From: Mycobacterium sp. PO1
Lineage (GTDB): Bacteria; Actinomycetota; Actinomycetes; Mycobacteriales; Mycobacteriaceae
Direction of reading: 5' to 3'
Assembly (NCBI RefSeq): GCF_017312405.1
Contig: NZ_BLTG01000078.1
Coordinates: 1 to 64,000 of the forward strand
DNA: 64,000 nucleotides
Part shown: positions 48,392 through 55,882 of the stretch, one piece after another
Position numbering within the stretch: position 1 is the stretch's first letter
Layout: each line of letters starts with the position of its first letter
The notes under the pieces: generated by a model
Seen by the model: only the letters and a program-made list of their open reading frames with translations
Databases searched by the model: none
Told to the model about the DNA's origin: nothing
Program-made: the position numbers and the translations under genes

Positions 48392-48732
48392 TCGCGCGGA
48401 TCGGCGGAGCCCGCCGTGGCCTCGGCGATGCGCTTCTCCGCTTCACCGATCGAGATGCGCAGCCGCCGCGCGAGCACTTCGGCCCAGGGAGCGCCGGCAA
48501 ACTGCACCGGGGGCGGCCCGGTGACCAACCGCGCCAGCAGACGCCGCTGTAGCGCGGCCAGCCGACGTTCCATGGCGTCCAGGCGCAGCAGCAGCGCCCG
48601 CTGATCGGCCGGGCGCAGGGTGTGTACCGGCAGGTCGGTCAGGGCTTGGAAGGCGCTCAACGCGTCATCTGCGGCGTCGAGCACAGGGGTCACGGCGGTC
48701 GTTTCACGGACAAGCGGGCTGTTCGAACTCAT
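48256..48732 (-). CDS. Truncated 13E12-family (DUF222) protein
   Basis: A 158-residue frame whose first 110 residues read like the N-terminal helical region of mycobacterial 13E12/DUF222 proteins (ALLLRLDAMERRLAALQRRLLARL, then AEVLARRLRISIGEAEKRIAEA). Full members are 400-500 residues with a C-terminal HNH-type nuclease region that is absent here. The last 45 codons are antisense to the C39-like gene and look non-native, so this is either a remnant or a deliberately short form. The ATG lies inside a perfect SOS box, as expected for LexA-controlled 13E12 genes. It is divergent from the F420-type reductase gene. Confidence 0.6.
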   Translation of the reverse strand: MSSNSPLVRETTAVTPVLDAADDALSAFQALTDLPVHTLRPADQRALLLRLDAMERRLAALQRRLLARLVTGPPPVQFAGAPWAEVLARRLRISIGEAEKRIAEATAGSADPRDQAVTARVAPHGSTKAKARGKPSPVRRPRRSASTDTDRVAPEDGS

Positions 48733-48738
48733 GTTCGA
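48723..48738. promoter_or_regulatory. LexA (SOS) box
   Basis: TCGAAC-TCAT-GTTCGA is an exact match to the mycobacterial LexA consensus TCGAAC-N4-GTTCGA. It overlaps the start codon of the 13E12-type gene (minus strand) and lies 42 bp before the ATG of the divergent F420-type gene. Confidence 0.88.
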
Positions 48739-48779
48739 CAGAGTACGGAGTCGGGCCGACAACTCGATACGCTGAACCG

Positions 48780-49235
48780 ATGGCCAGACGCATCGCGACC
48801 GCCGAGCCGGTTTCAGGGGCCGACCTGCTCGAGTTCATCCGACCGCGGCACCGCATGGTGCTGACCACCCACCGCCGCGACGGGTCGCTGCAGAGCTCGC
48901 CGGTGACCGGTGGGGTGGACGGCGACGGGCGCCTGGTGATCGCCTCCTATCCGCAGCGGGCGAAGTCGGTCAACATCCGCCGCGACCCGCGCACGAGCGT
49001 CGTCGTGCTCTCCGACGACTTTGACGGGCCCTACGTCCAGGTCGACGGGGCCGGCGAAGTCCTGGACCTGCCCGAGGCGCTCGAACCGCTCGTCGACTAC
49101 TTCCGGTCGGTTGCCGGTGAGCACTCCGACTGGGATGACTACCGCCGGGCGATGGTCGAGCAGGGCAAATGTCTGATCCGGATCACCCCGCGGCGCTGGG
49201 GCCCGGTCGCCACCGGCGGGTTCCCGCCCCGGTGA
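48780..49235 (+). CDS. PPOX-class F420-dependent oxidoreductase (Rv1155-like)
   Basis: A 151-residue split-barrel protein. The F420/flavin-binding family pattern is seen in RHRMVLTTHRRDGSLQSSPVTGGVDGDGRLVIASYPQRAKSVNIRRDPRTSVVVLSDD. The AGEHSDWDDYRRAMVEQ stretch is close to that of M. tuberculosis Rv1155. Rv1155-type proteins bind F420; their substrates are not settled. The ATG at 48780 directly follows the SOS-box region, so it might also respond to DNA damage (inference). Confidence 0.87.
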   Translation: MARRIATAEPVSGADLLEFIRPRHRMVLTTHRRDGSLQSSPVTGGVDGDGRLVIASYPQRAKSVNIRRDPRTSVVVLSDDFDGPYVQVDGAGEVLDLPEALEPLVDYFRSVAGEHSDWDDYRRAMVEQGKCLIRITPRRWGPVATGGFPPR

Positions 49236-49302
49236 GACGCACTGCGCCGAGGTCGGCGGGGACGTCAACAGGTGACTGTGGTAGTCAGAGCTAGCGCACG
49301 CG

Positions 49303-49347
49303 TTGCGTCAGCTAGCACGTCAAACTATAGTCTGGACACATGTCCAG
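49303..49347 (+). promoter_or_regulatory. Promoter and palindromic operator of the glycosyltransferase operon
   Basis: A -35-like TTGCGT (49303-49308), a 17-bp spacer and a -10-like TATAGT (49326-49331) are followed directly by the palindrome CTGGACA-CA-TGTCCAG (49332-49347). The operator would cover the transcription start. Its core GGACA-N2-TGTCC matches the palindrome at the TetR gene start near 53218. Two GCTAGC hexamers (49290-49295 and 49311-49316) flank the -35 region. Confidence 0.65.
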
Positions 49348-49414
49348 GAGGGTTCGGATTCCTTGCTCCAATCGATTTGGCCTGCTCAGTGCGGCATTCC
49401 ATCCGGATCCTCGC

Positions 49415-49462
49415 GCGTGAGCGCGGCGCGGGGTATGTGCGTGAGCGCTGCGCGGGGTATGT
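49415..49462. repeat. Tandem 24-bp repeat before the glycosyltransferase start
   Basis: Two adjacent 24-bp units (49415-49438 and 49439-49462) differ at one base. Each ends in CGGGGTATGT, and the second stops ten bases before the ATG at 49472. Copy-number change here would alter the 5' leader of the operon. Confidence 0.7.
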
Positions 49463-49471
49463 GAGCTGACC

Positions 49472-50707
49472 ATGCGCATTGCGTTGCTGTCTTATCGGAG
49501 CAAGACCCATTGCGGTGGCCAGGGCGTCTACGTACGACACCTGAGCCGCGGCCTGGTCGAGCTCGGCCATGACGTGGAACTCTTCTCCGGGCAGCCGTAC
49601 CCGGACGGTCTGGATCCGCGGGTGCGCCTGACCAAGGTGCCCAGCCTGGACCTCTACCGCGAGCCCGACCCGTTCCGGATCCCTCGGCCCAGCGAGATCA
49701 AGACCAGCATCGACGTCCGCGAACTGCTGACCACGTGGACTGCGGGCTTCCCCGAACCCAAGACGTTCAGCATGCGGGTGGCCCGGTTGCTCGCCGACCG
49801 GCGCGCCGACTTCGACGTCGTGCACGACAACCAGTGCCTGGGTACCGGTCTGTTGGCGATCGCCGAGGCCGGGCTGCCGGTGGTGGCCACCGTGCACCAT
49901 CCGATCACCCGGGACCGGGTCCTCGACGTCGCCGCGGCGAAGTGGTGGCGCAAGCCGCTGGTCCGCCGGTGGTACGGCTTCGCCGAGATGCAGAAGGACG
50001 TAGCACGCCGGATTCCCGAGCTGGTCACTGTGTCGTCGACCTCGGCTGCCGACATCGCCGAGGACTTCGCGGTCAGCCCCGACCAGCTGCATGTCGTACC
50101 GCTGGGAGTGGACACCGAGTTGTTCCAACCCGCGCCGAACCGGGTGCGCAACCGTGTCATCGCGATCGCCAGCGCCGACGTGCCGCTCAAAGGCGTGAGC
50201 CACCTGCTGCACGCCATCGCCCGGTTACGCATCGAGCGTGATCTCGAGCTGCAGCTGGTCGCCAAGCTCGAGCCCAACGGCCCGACCGAGAAGCTGATCG
50301 CCGAGTTGGGTATCTCCGACATCGTGCACAGTTCCAGCGGGTTGTCCGACGCCGAACTGGCAGAGCTGCTGGCCTCCGCCGAGGTGGCGTGCATCCCGTC
50401 GCTGTACGAGGGCTTTTCGCTTCCCGCGGTGGAGGCGATGGCCAGCGGGACCCCGATTGTCGCCAGCCGGGCCGGTGCGCTGCCCGAAGTGGTCGGACCC
50501 GACGGTGAATGTGCGCGGCTGGTCACTCCCGCCGACGTCGACGAGTTGACCAGGGTACTGGGCGAGTTGCTGGATTCGCCGCTGGAGCTGCGCAGGCTCG
50601 GAGACAACGGAAGGCGCCGTGCGCTGGACGTATTCAGTTGGGAATCGGTTGCCGCGCAGACTGTCTCGGTCTACGAGCGCGCCTGTCGGCGGGTCGCGGC
50701 ATGCTGA
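49472..50707 (+). CDS. Glycosyltransferase family 4 protein
   Basis: A 411-residue GT-B fold glycosyltransferase. The N-terminal domain opens with GGQGVYVRHLSRGLVELGH. The C-terminal donor-binding domain holds the E-x7-E motif EGFSLPAVE in PSLYEGFSLPAVEAMASGTPIVAS. It transfers a sugar from a nucleotide donor to an unknown acceptor, probably with the membrane-surface association typical of this family. ATG 49472 follows the tandem repeat. It overlaps the next gene by seven bases; the three genes to 52480 are tightly packed with overlaps, which suggests one pathway. Confidence 0.92.
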   Translation: MRIALLSYRSKTHCGGQGVYVRHLSRGLVELGHDVELFSGQPYPDGLDPRVRLTKVPSLDLYREPDPFRIPRPSEIKTSIDVRELLTTWTAGFPEPKTFSMRVARLLADRRADFDVVHDNQCLGTGLLAIAEAGLPVVATVHHPITRDRVLDVAAAKWWRKPLVRRWYGFAEMQKDVARRIPELVTVSSTSAADIAEDFAVSPDQLHVVPLGVDTELFQPAPNRVRNRVIAIASADVPLKGVSHLLHAIARLRIERDLELQLVAKLEPNGPTEKLIAELGISDIVHSSSGLSDAELAELLASAEVACIPSLYEGFSLPAVEAMASGTPIVASRAGALPEVVGPDGECARLVTPADVDELTRVLGELLDSPLELRRLGDNGRRRALDVFSWESVAAQTVSVYERACRRVAAC

Positions 50708-51423
50708 CCGTGGACTTCGACCGGCTCGAGGTGGGGCCGGGCAGCAAGGTCATCGACGTCGGGTGTGGTGCCGGCCGGCACACCTTCGAGGCATTCCGCC
50801 GTGGCGCCGACGTGATCGGCTTCGACCAGAACGTCGCCGATCTCAATGATGTCGACGAGATCCTGCAGGCGATGAAAGCCGAGGGGGAGGCACCCGCTTC
50901 GGCCCGGGGCGAGGCCGTCAAAGGCGACGCGCTGGAGTTGCCGTACGACGACGCCACCTTCGACTGCGTCATCGCCTCGGAGATCCTCGAGCATGTGCCC
51001 AATGATGACCGGGCGATCTCCGAACTGGTGCGGGTCCTCAGACCCGGTGGTGCGCTGGCGATCACGGTGCCGCGGTGGTTGCCGGAGCGGATCTGCTGGG
51101 CGCTCTCGGATGAATACCACGCCAACGAAGGCGGTCACATCCGCATCTACCGCGCCGACGAACTGCGCGACAAGGTGCTCGCACACGGCCTCGAACTGAC
51201 TGCCACCCATCACGCTCATGCGCTGCACGCGCCGTACTGGTGGCTCAAATGCGCCGTCGGTACCGAGAAGTCGGATCATCCGGCGGTGACGGCGTATCAC
51301 AAGCTGTTGGTGTGGGACATGATGAGCCGGCCGTGGCTCACCCGCACTGCCGAGGCCGCGCTCAACCCGTTGATCGGCAAGAGTGTGGCGCTCTACTTCA
51401 GGAAACCTCCGGCCGATGCCTGA
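50701..51423 (+). CDS. Class I SAM-dependent methyltransferase
   Basis: A 240-residue methyltransferase_11-type protein. Motif I VIDVGCGAGRH is at about residues 17-27, FDQNV supplies the acidic ribose contact, DCVIASEILEHVP is motif IV and LRPGGALAITVPRW is post-motif. The target is unknown: probably a glycosylated lipid or small molecule made by the preceding glycosyltransferase. The ATG overlaps the previous stop region, and its 3' end overlaps the next start by eight bases. The larger frame starting at 50509 is a shadow of the glycosyltransferase. Confidence 0.9.
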   Translation: MLTVDFDRLEVGPGSKVIDVGCGAGRHTFEAFRRGADVIGFDQNVADLNDVDEILQAMKAEGEAPASARGEAVKGDALELPYDDATFDCVIASEILEHVPNDDRAISELVRVLRPGGALAITVPRWLPERICWALSDEYHANEGGHIRIYRADELRDKVLAHGLELTATHHAHALHAPYWWLKCAVGTEKSDHPAVTAYHKLLVWDMMSRPWLTRTAEAALNPLIGKSVALYFRKPPADA

Positions 51424-52480
51424 GATCCCCGGTGTGCCCGGGGCGTTCAGTCCCGACCAGTGTTGCCAGACGGCGGAGTCCATCGCGGCGACGCAGGAGC
51501 CGTCCGGTGCCATCCCGTGGTCGCACGGCGGGCACACCGATCCGTGGGACCACATCGAGAACGCGATGGCGCTGACCGTCGCGGGACTGCTCGAGCCGGC
51601 GCGGGCGGCCTTCGACTGGTCGTTGCGCACCCAGCGCGACGACGGCACCTGGCCCATCCAGTTGCGCAACGGCGTCATCGAGGACGCCAACAGTGACAGC
51701 AACTTCTGCGCCTACATCGCCACCGGTGTGTGGCATCACGTGCTGGTCACCGGCGACCGCCGGTTCGCCGAGACGATGTGGCCGGTTGTGGTCAAGGCGA
51801 TCGACTTCGTCCTGAGCCTTCAGTCCGGCACCGGCGAGATCGCCTGGGCGGCAAGCCCGTCCGGTATCGCCGAGGAGGCCCTGCTCACCGGCTGCGCCAG
51901 CATCCATCACAGCATCCGGTGCGCCTTGGCGCTGGCCGACTATGTCGACGACCCGCAGCCCGAGTGGGAGGTCGCCGTCGGGCGGTTGGGTCACGCGATC
52001 GTCGAACACCCCGAAGCGTTCGTCGCCAAGGACCGCTGGTCGATGGAGTGGTACTACCCGGTGTTGTGCGGCGCGCTGCGCGGGCCCCGGGCGCGCTCCC
52101 GGATCGACGAGCGGTGGGACGATTTCGTGGTTCCGGATCTGGGGATCCGGTGTGTGGACGACCGGCCGTGGGTGACCGGTGCCGAGACCTGTGAGCTGGT
52201 CATGGCATTGGACGCGATCGGCGACCGAGGACGCGCGCATGCGCAGTTCGCGGCCATGCACCACCTCCGCGAGGAGGACGGTTCGTACTGGACCGGCCTG
52301 GTGTACGCCGACGGCAAACGCTGGCCGGTCGAACGCACCACCTGGACCGGTGCGGCGGTGATCCTCGCGGCGGATGCATTGTCCTGCGCGACGCCGGGCA
52401 GCGGCATCTTCCGCGGTCCCGATCTGCCGCGGGGTCTCGAGGGAGACTACGACTGCGAGTGCGTGATCAGCGAGCGCTGA
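51416..52480 (+). CDS. Alpha/alpha-toroid (prenyltransferase/glucanase-like) protein
   Basis: A 354-residue protein with repeated helical hairpins and turn motifs of the QW/alpha-alpha-barrel type (DDGTWPIQ, GTGEIAWAA, EDGSYWTGLV), plus WDHIENAMALTVAGL and TWTGAAVILAADAL. Such folds occur in terpene cyclases, prenyltransferases and six-hairpin glycosidases. The DxDD motif of squalene-type cyclases is not evident, so a non-cyclase role such as glycan binding or hydrolysis is possible. It is coupled to the methyltransferase before it, and its 3' end overlaps the convergent methyltransferase by 14 bp. Exact function unknown. Confidence 0.65.
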   Translation: MPEIPGVPGAFSPDQCCQTAESIAATQEPSGAIPWSHGGHTDPWDHIENAMALTVAGLLEPARAAFDWSLRTQRDDGTWPIQLRNGVIEDANSDSNFCAYIATGVWHHVLVTGDRRFAETMWPVVVKAIDFVLSLQSGTGEIAWAASPSGIAEEALLTGCASIHHSIRCALALADYVDDPQPEWEVAVGRLGHAIVEHPEAFVAKDRWSMEWYYPVLCGALRGPRARSRIDERWDDFVVPDLGIRCVDDRPWVTGAETCELVMALDAIGDRGRAHAQFAAMHHLREEDGSYWTGLVYADGKRWPVERTTWTGAAVILAADALSCATPGSGIFRGPDLPRGLEGDYDCECVISER

Positions 52481-53171
52481 CCTGCGCGCCGCCGAGCGTG
52501 CCCGGATCGCCCGTCGCGCGTTCGAGCACCCGCATCGAACCGGTCGCCGCGACTTCGCGGAACTCTGCGGTGTCCAGCGCGCGGCGGTAGATGTGGAAGG
52601 GCGCCTGCCCGCCGTCGGCGGGGTCGGGGAAGACGTCGTGGATGACCAGTGCCCCGCCGACCGACACCCACCGCGCCCAGCCGTCGAAGTCGCGGCGGGC
52701 CGCCTCTTCGGTGTGGCCACCGTCGATGAACAAGAGCCGCAACGGGGTTCGCCAACCGCGGGCGACCACCGGCGAGCGTCCCACGATCGCCACCACGTGG
52801 TCGTCGAGGCCCGCGGCGTCGAGGGTGTGGCGCAGCGTCGGCAGGGTGTCGAACAGGCCGGTGACCGGGTCGACCATCGAGGAGTCGTGGTACTCCCAGC
52901 CGGCCTGGTGTTCCTCGGAGCCGTGGTGATGGTCGACGGTGTACAGCAGCCCACCGGTCTGCTGGGCGGCGGCGCCGAGCATGACGGTGGACTTGCCGCA
53001 GTACGTCCCGATCTCCACCGCGACGCCGTCGCCCAGGTAGTGCAGCGCGGTGTCGTAGAGGGCGCGGCCCTCATCAGCGGGCATGAAACCCGTGACGCGT
53101 TCGGCGAGTTCGAACAGCTCGGCGGCGGCCGGGGGTAGTGCGGTGTCGGGGTGCGCCGTCGTATCGCTCAT
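52467..53171 (-). CDS. Class I SAM-dependent methyltransferase (methyltransferase_24-like)
   Basis: A 234-residue methyltransferase. The SAM-binding strand VAVEIGTYCGKSTVML is at about residues 50-65, with later motifs LLFIDGGHTEEAARRDFDGW and GGALVIHDVFPDP. The DGGHTEE pattern is typical of the cephalosporin-hydroxylase/macrocin-O-methyltransferase-like group, which methylates sugars or polyketide-derived hydroxyls. It is divergent from the TetR gene and convergent with the toroid protein. A sugar O-methyltransferase role with the nearby glycosyltransferase is attractive but unproven. Confidence 0.82.
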   Translation of the reverse strand: MSDTTAHPDTALPPAAAELFELAERVTGFMPADEGRALYDTALHYLGDGVAVEIGTYCGKSTVMLGAAAQQTGGLLYTVDHHHGSEEHQAGWEYHDSSMVDPVTGLFDTLPTLRHTLDAAGLDDHVVAIVGRSPVVARGWRTPLRLLFIDGGHTEEAARRDFDGWARWVSVGGALVIHDVFPDPADGGQAPFHIYRRALDTAEFREVAATGSMRVLERATGDPGTLGGAQVSAR

Positions 53172-53217
53172 GGCGCCCAACTTACCGTTGCTGGTCACAG
53201 GTCGTTGTAGTAGCGTC

Positions 53218-53231
53218 CGGACATGTGTCCG
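53218..53231. promoter_or_regulatory. Palindromic operator over the TetR start codon
   Basis: CGGACA-TG-TGTCCG is a perfect inverted repeat. The GTG start (53225) of the TetR gene sits inside it, and a TGTAGT -10-like hexamer lies at 53206-53211. That is a standard arrangement for autorepression. The core repeats the GGACA-N2-TGTCC of the palindrome at 49332. Confidence 0.65.
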
Positions 53232-53794
53232 ATCCGGCCCTGGAGTCGACTCGGCGCCGTCTGACGGCCCGACAGGCCGACACCGTGGAGCGGTTGGGCC
53301 GGGCCTCGGTCGAGCTGCTCGCCCGGGATGGATTCGCCGCTCTGACCGTGCGCAGGGTCGCCGCGGAGGCGGGCGTCGGCGCCGCCACGGCCTACACGTA
53401 CTTCTCCTCCAAGGAGCATCTCGTGGCGGAGGTGTTCTGGCGCCGGCTGGCCGGTTCGCCCCACGTCGATCACGAGTCGGATGATCCCGTCGCCCGGGTG
53501 GTCGACGTGCTCGGGCACATCTCGCTCCTGGTCGCCGACGAGCCGGAGTTCGCCGGCGCCGTGACGACCGCGCTGTTGGGCAAGGATCCCGATGTCGAGG
53601 TGCTGCGGCTGCGCATCGGCCGCGACATCCGGGACCGGTTGGCCGGCGCGCTGGGACCTCAGACCGACCCGGACGTGATCGACACGTTGGAGATGCTGTA
53701 CTCCGGGGTGCTGGTCCGCGCGGGCATGGGTTACGTCTCCTACGACGAGATCGCGCGCCGACTCGAGAGGTCGGCGCGTCTGATCCTCGGGTGA
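53225..53794 (+). CDS. TetR-family transcriptional regulator
   Basis: A 189-residue repressor. The N-terminal HTH covers about residues 20-65 (RASVELLARDGFAALTVRRVAAEAGVGAATAYTYFSSKEHLV), followed by an all-helical ligand/dimer domain. The GTG start at 53225 is within a palindrome. The upstream codons in this frame lie in the promoter of the divergent methyltransferase, so they are not coding. It probably controls itself, the divergent methyltransferase and, because of the shared palindrome, the glycosyltransferase operon (inference). It is convergent with the next TetR gene, with only two bases between them. Confidence 0.88.
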   Translation: MSDPALESTRRRLTARQADTVERLGRASVELLARDGFAALTVRRVAAEAGVGAATAYTYFSSKEHLVAEVFWRRLAGSPHVDHESDDPVARVVDVLGHISLLVADEPEFAGAVTTALLGKDPDVEVLRLRIGRDIRDRLAGALGPQTDPDVIDTLEMLYSGVLVRAGMGYVSYDEIARRLERSARLILG

Positions 53795-53796
53795 GG

Positions 53797-54381
53797 TCAG
53801 TGCGGACCCAGTAGCGCCGTCGCCGCGGCCACCGCGGGTCCGGCGATCTCGTGGACGTCACCACCGTCCTCGACGACGAGCGCGGTCAGTTCCCGTATGC
53901 CGCCCAACAGGATCAGCGCGGAGGAAGCGGAGACCGGGCCGATACCGGCACGGCGAAATCCCGGGTTCCCGGTCAGCGTCACCAGCATGTCGGTCAGTTT
54001 CACCATGGCCTGGCGGTGCAACGGCTGCGCTTGCGCGCCCAGGGCCGGCGCCTCCCGGATCCAGCTCAGCGTGATGGCGGGCCGGGCGCCGATGTGCTCG
54101 ACGTAGGCGTCGACGGACTGACGGATCTGAACCGGCCAGTCCGCCTGCGCGTCGACCGCGGCCAGGATGGCGGCGATGAGGTCGTCGTTGTTGCGGCGTA
54201 GCAATTCGATCAGGCAGCGGTCCTTGCTGTCGAAGTGCTCGTAGAAGGTTCGCTTGGACGTGCGCGCGCGCCGGACGATGTCGGCGACGGTCGTGTCGCG
54301 GTAGCCGCGCTCGCGGACCGAGGCCGCCAAGCCGTCGAGCAGCCGAGCGGTCACCGCCGAGTCGGCGGGAACGGCGGTCAT
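53797..54381 (-). CDS. TetR-family regulator next to CYP138 (Rv0135c-like)
   Basis: A 194-residue repressor with an N-terminal HTH (residues 15-60: LAASVRERGYRDTTVADIVRRARTSKRTFYEHFDSKDRCL) and a TetR C-terminal helical domain. It is divergent from the P450 gene with a 95-bp gap full of GTAC palindromes, so it most likely represses the P450 and itself. The same order occurs in M. tuberculosis as Rv0135c-Rv0136. ATG 54381 is preferred, with AAGGGGGTG upstream, over a frame that extends 18 codons further. Confidence 0.9.
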   Translation of the reverse strand: MTAVPADSAVTARLLDGLAASVRERGYRDTTVADIVRRARTSKRTFYEHFDSKDRCLIELLRRNNDDLIAAILAAVDAQADWPVQIRQSVDAYVEHIGARPAITLSWIREAPALGAQAQPLHRQAMVKLTDMLVTLTGNPGFRRAGIGPVSASSALILLGGIRELTALVVEDGGDVHEIAGPAVAAATALLGPH

Positions 54382-54407
54382 GATCGCGACACCCCCTTGC
54401 GACCCCG

Positions 54408-54457
54408 TGGTACCAAGCGGTACCGTACCGGACACGAGCGCGGTACACCCAAGTACC
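54408..54457. promoter_or_regulatory. Cluster of GTAC palindromes between TetR and CYP138 genes
   Basis: Five GTAC cores start at 54410, 54420, 54425, 54443 and 54453. Two sit in perfect 8-bp palindromes (TGGTACCA and CGGTACCG) and another pair reads GGTAC-N6-GTACC. The 10-bp spacing within two pairs is one helical turn, as expected for a TetR dimer-of-dimers operator. Confidence 0.65.
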
Positions 54458-54476
54458 AGAGCGGAGCCGATTGCGG

Positions 54477-55817
54477 ATGACCGAAGCGACGATCACCACT
54501 GCCGAACGGAGCGCCCCAGCGCCCCGTGAGGTGCGGTTGCCACCCACCCCGCCCGTGCCCCGGCTGATCCAGGGACTGGGCTTCACGACGTCACGGAAGT
54601 GGACGGTCGCACAGATCGTCCGCCGATGCGGAGACGTGTTCACGTTGCAGCTGCCGGTGTTCGGCCGCACCGTGATCGTCGCCGACCCGGCACTGGCCAA
54701 GGAACTGTTCATGGCCAACACCGAGGACGTCGGCAACATCCAGCCGAACCTGTCGCGGGTACTCGGGTCGGGTTCGGTGTTCGCCCTCGACGGTGCCGAC
54801 CATCGGCGGCGACGCCGGCTGCTGACCCCACCGTTCCACGGCAAGAGCATTCGCAACTACGAGGCCATCTTCGAAGAAGAGACGCTGCGCGAAGCCCAGA
54901 ACTGGCCCGAGGGAACGCCGTTCGAGACCCTCGAACCGATGATGCGCATCACCCTGAACGCCATCCTGCGGGCGGTATTCGGCGCCGACGGAGCGCATTT
55001 GGACGAGCTGCGCCGCATCATCCCGCCGTGGGTCACCCTCGGTTCCCGACTGGCGGTGCTGCCCACCCCGGCACGCACCTACGGCCGGTTCAGCCCGTGG
55101 GGACGGCTGGCGCGCTACCGTCGGCGCTACGACGAGGTGATCGGCCGACTGATCGACGCCGTGCAGGCCGACCCGGACTTCGACGACCGCGACGACGTGC
55201 TGGCGTTGCTGCTGAAGAGCACCTACGAGGACGGGTCCTCGATGTCGCGCCAGGACATCGGCGACGAACTGCTCACGCTGCTCGCGGCCGGCCACGAGAC
55301 GACCGCAGCCACGCTGGGTTGGGCCTTCGAGCGCATCAGCCGCCACCCCGACGTGCTGGCCAGGTTGGCTGCCGAGGCCGACACCGAGGACAACGAATAC
55401 CGGCAGGCGGTCATCCTCGAGGTGCAGCGGGTGCGTACCGTCATCGACTTCGCCGGACGCCACGTGTACGCGCCCTCATTCGATCTCGGCGAGTACACCA
55501 TCCCGCGGGGCTACTCCATCGTCGTCGCGCTGTCCCAGATGCACCACCGTGCCCAGGATTTCCCCGACCCGGACCGATTCGACCCGCACCGATTCATCGG
55601 TCAGCGCCCGCCCACGTTCGCGCACATCCCGTTCGGCGGCGGCACCCGGCGCTGCGTGGGTGCCGCCTTCGCCAACGTGGAGATGGACATCGTGCTGCGA
55701 ACAGTGTTGCGGCACTTCGTGATCGAACCCACCGACGCCCCCGCCGAGAAGACCCACTCGAGGGGCGTGGCCTATACGCCCAAGAGCGGCGGCCGGGTGG
55801 TCGTGCACCGCCGGTGA
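54477..55817 (+). CDS. cyp138: Cytochrome P450, CYP138 family
   Basis: A 446-residue P450 monooxygenase. The I-helix motif AGHETTAA, the K-helix ExxR (EVQR) and the heme-binding loop FGGGTRRCVG with the thiolate Cys393 are all present. Segments around NIQPNLSRVLGSGSVFALDG, LLTPPFHGKSIRNYE and PPWVTLGSRLAVLP resemble M. tuberculosis CYP138 (Rv0136) from memory. The substrate of CYP138 is unknown. ATG 54477 is preferred over the TTG at 54471. It is controlled, by position, by the divergent TetR. The stop lies in the first copy of a short repeat shared with the msrA 3' end. Confidence 0.92.
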   Translation: MTEATITTAERSAPAPREVRLPPTPPVPRLIQGLGFTTSRKWTVAQIVRRCGDVFTLQLPVFGRTVIVADPALAKELFMANTEDVGNIQPNLSRVLGSGSVFALDGADHRRRRRLLTPPFHGKSIRNYEAIFEEETLREAQNWPEGTPFETLEPMMRITLNAILRAVFGADGAHLDELRRIIPPWVTLGSRLAVLPTPARTYGRFSPWGRLARYRRRYDEVIGRLIDAVQADPDFDDRDDVLALLLKSTYEDGSSMSRQDIGDELLTLLAAGHETTAATLGWAFERISRHPDVLARLAAEADTEDNEYRQAVILEVQRVRTVIDFAGRHVYAPSFDLGEYTIPRGYSIVVALSQMHHRAQDFPDPDRFDPHRFIGQRPPTFAHIPFGGGTRRCVGAAFANVEMDIVLRTVLRHFVIEPTDAPAEKTHSRGVAYTPKSGGRVVVHRR

Positions 55818-55882
55818 ATCAGACCGCCGCCGCCTCCGCGGTGCGGTGAATCAGACCGCCACCGCGGTGCGGTGAATCAGAC
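55812..55882. repeat. Three short repeats spanning the P450 and msrA stop codons
   Basis: The 13-mer CGGTGAATCAGAC occurs at 55812-55824, 55844-55856 and 55870-55882. Because TGAATCA carries TGA on both strands, the first copy holds the P450 stop and the third the msrA stop. It looks like a local duplication of a gene end. Confidence 0.7.

Noticed and set aside
49236..49471. A possible tRNA, suggested by a T-arm-like GGTTCGGATTCC near 49350
   Set aside because: No acceptor or anticodon stem can be drawn around it; the stretch is better explained by promoter and operator sequences.
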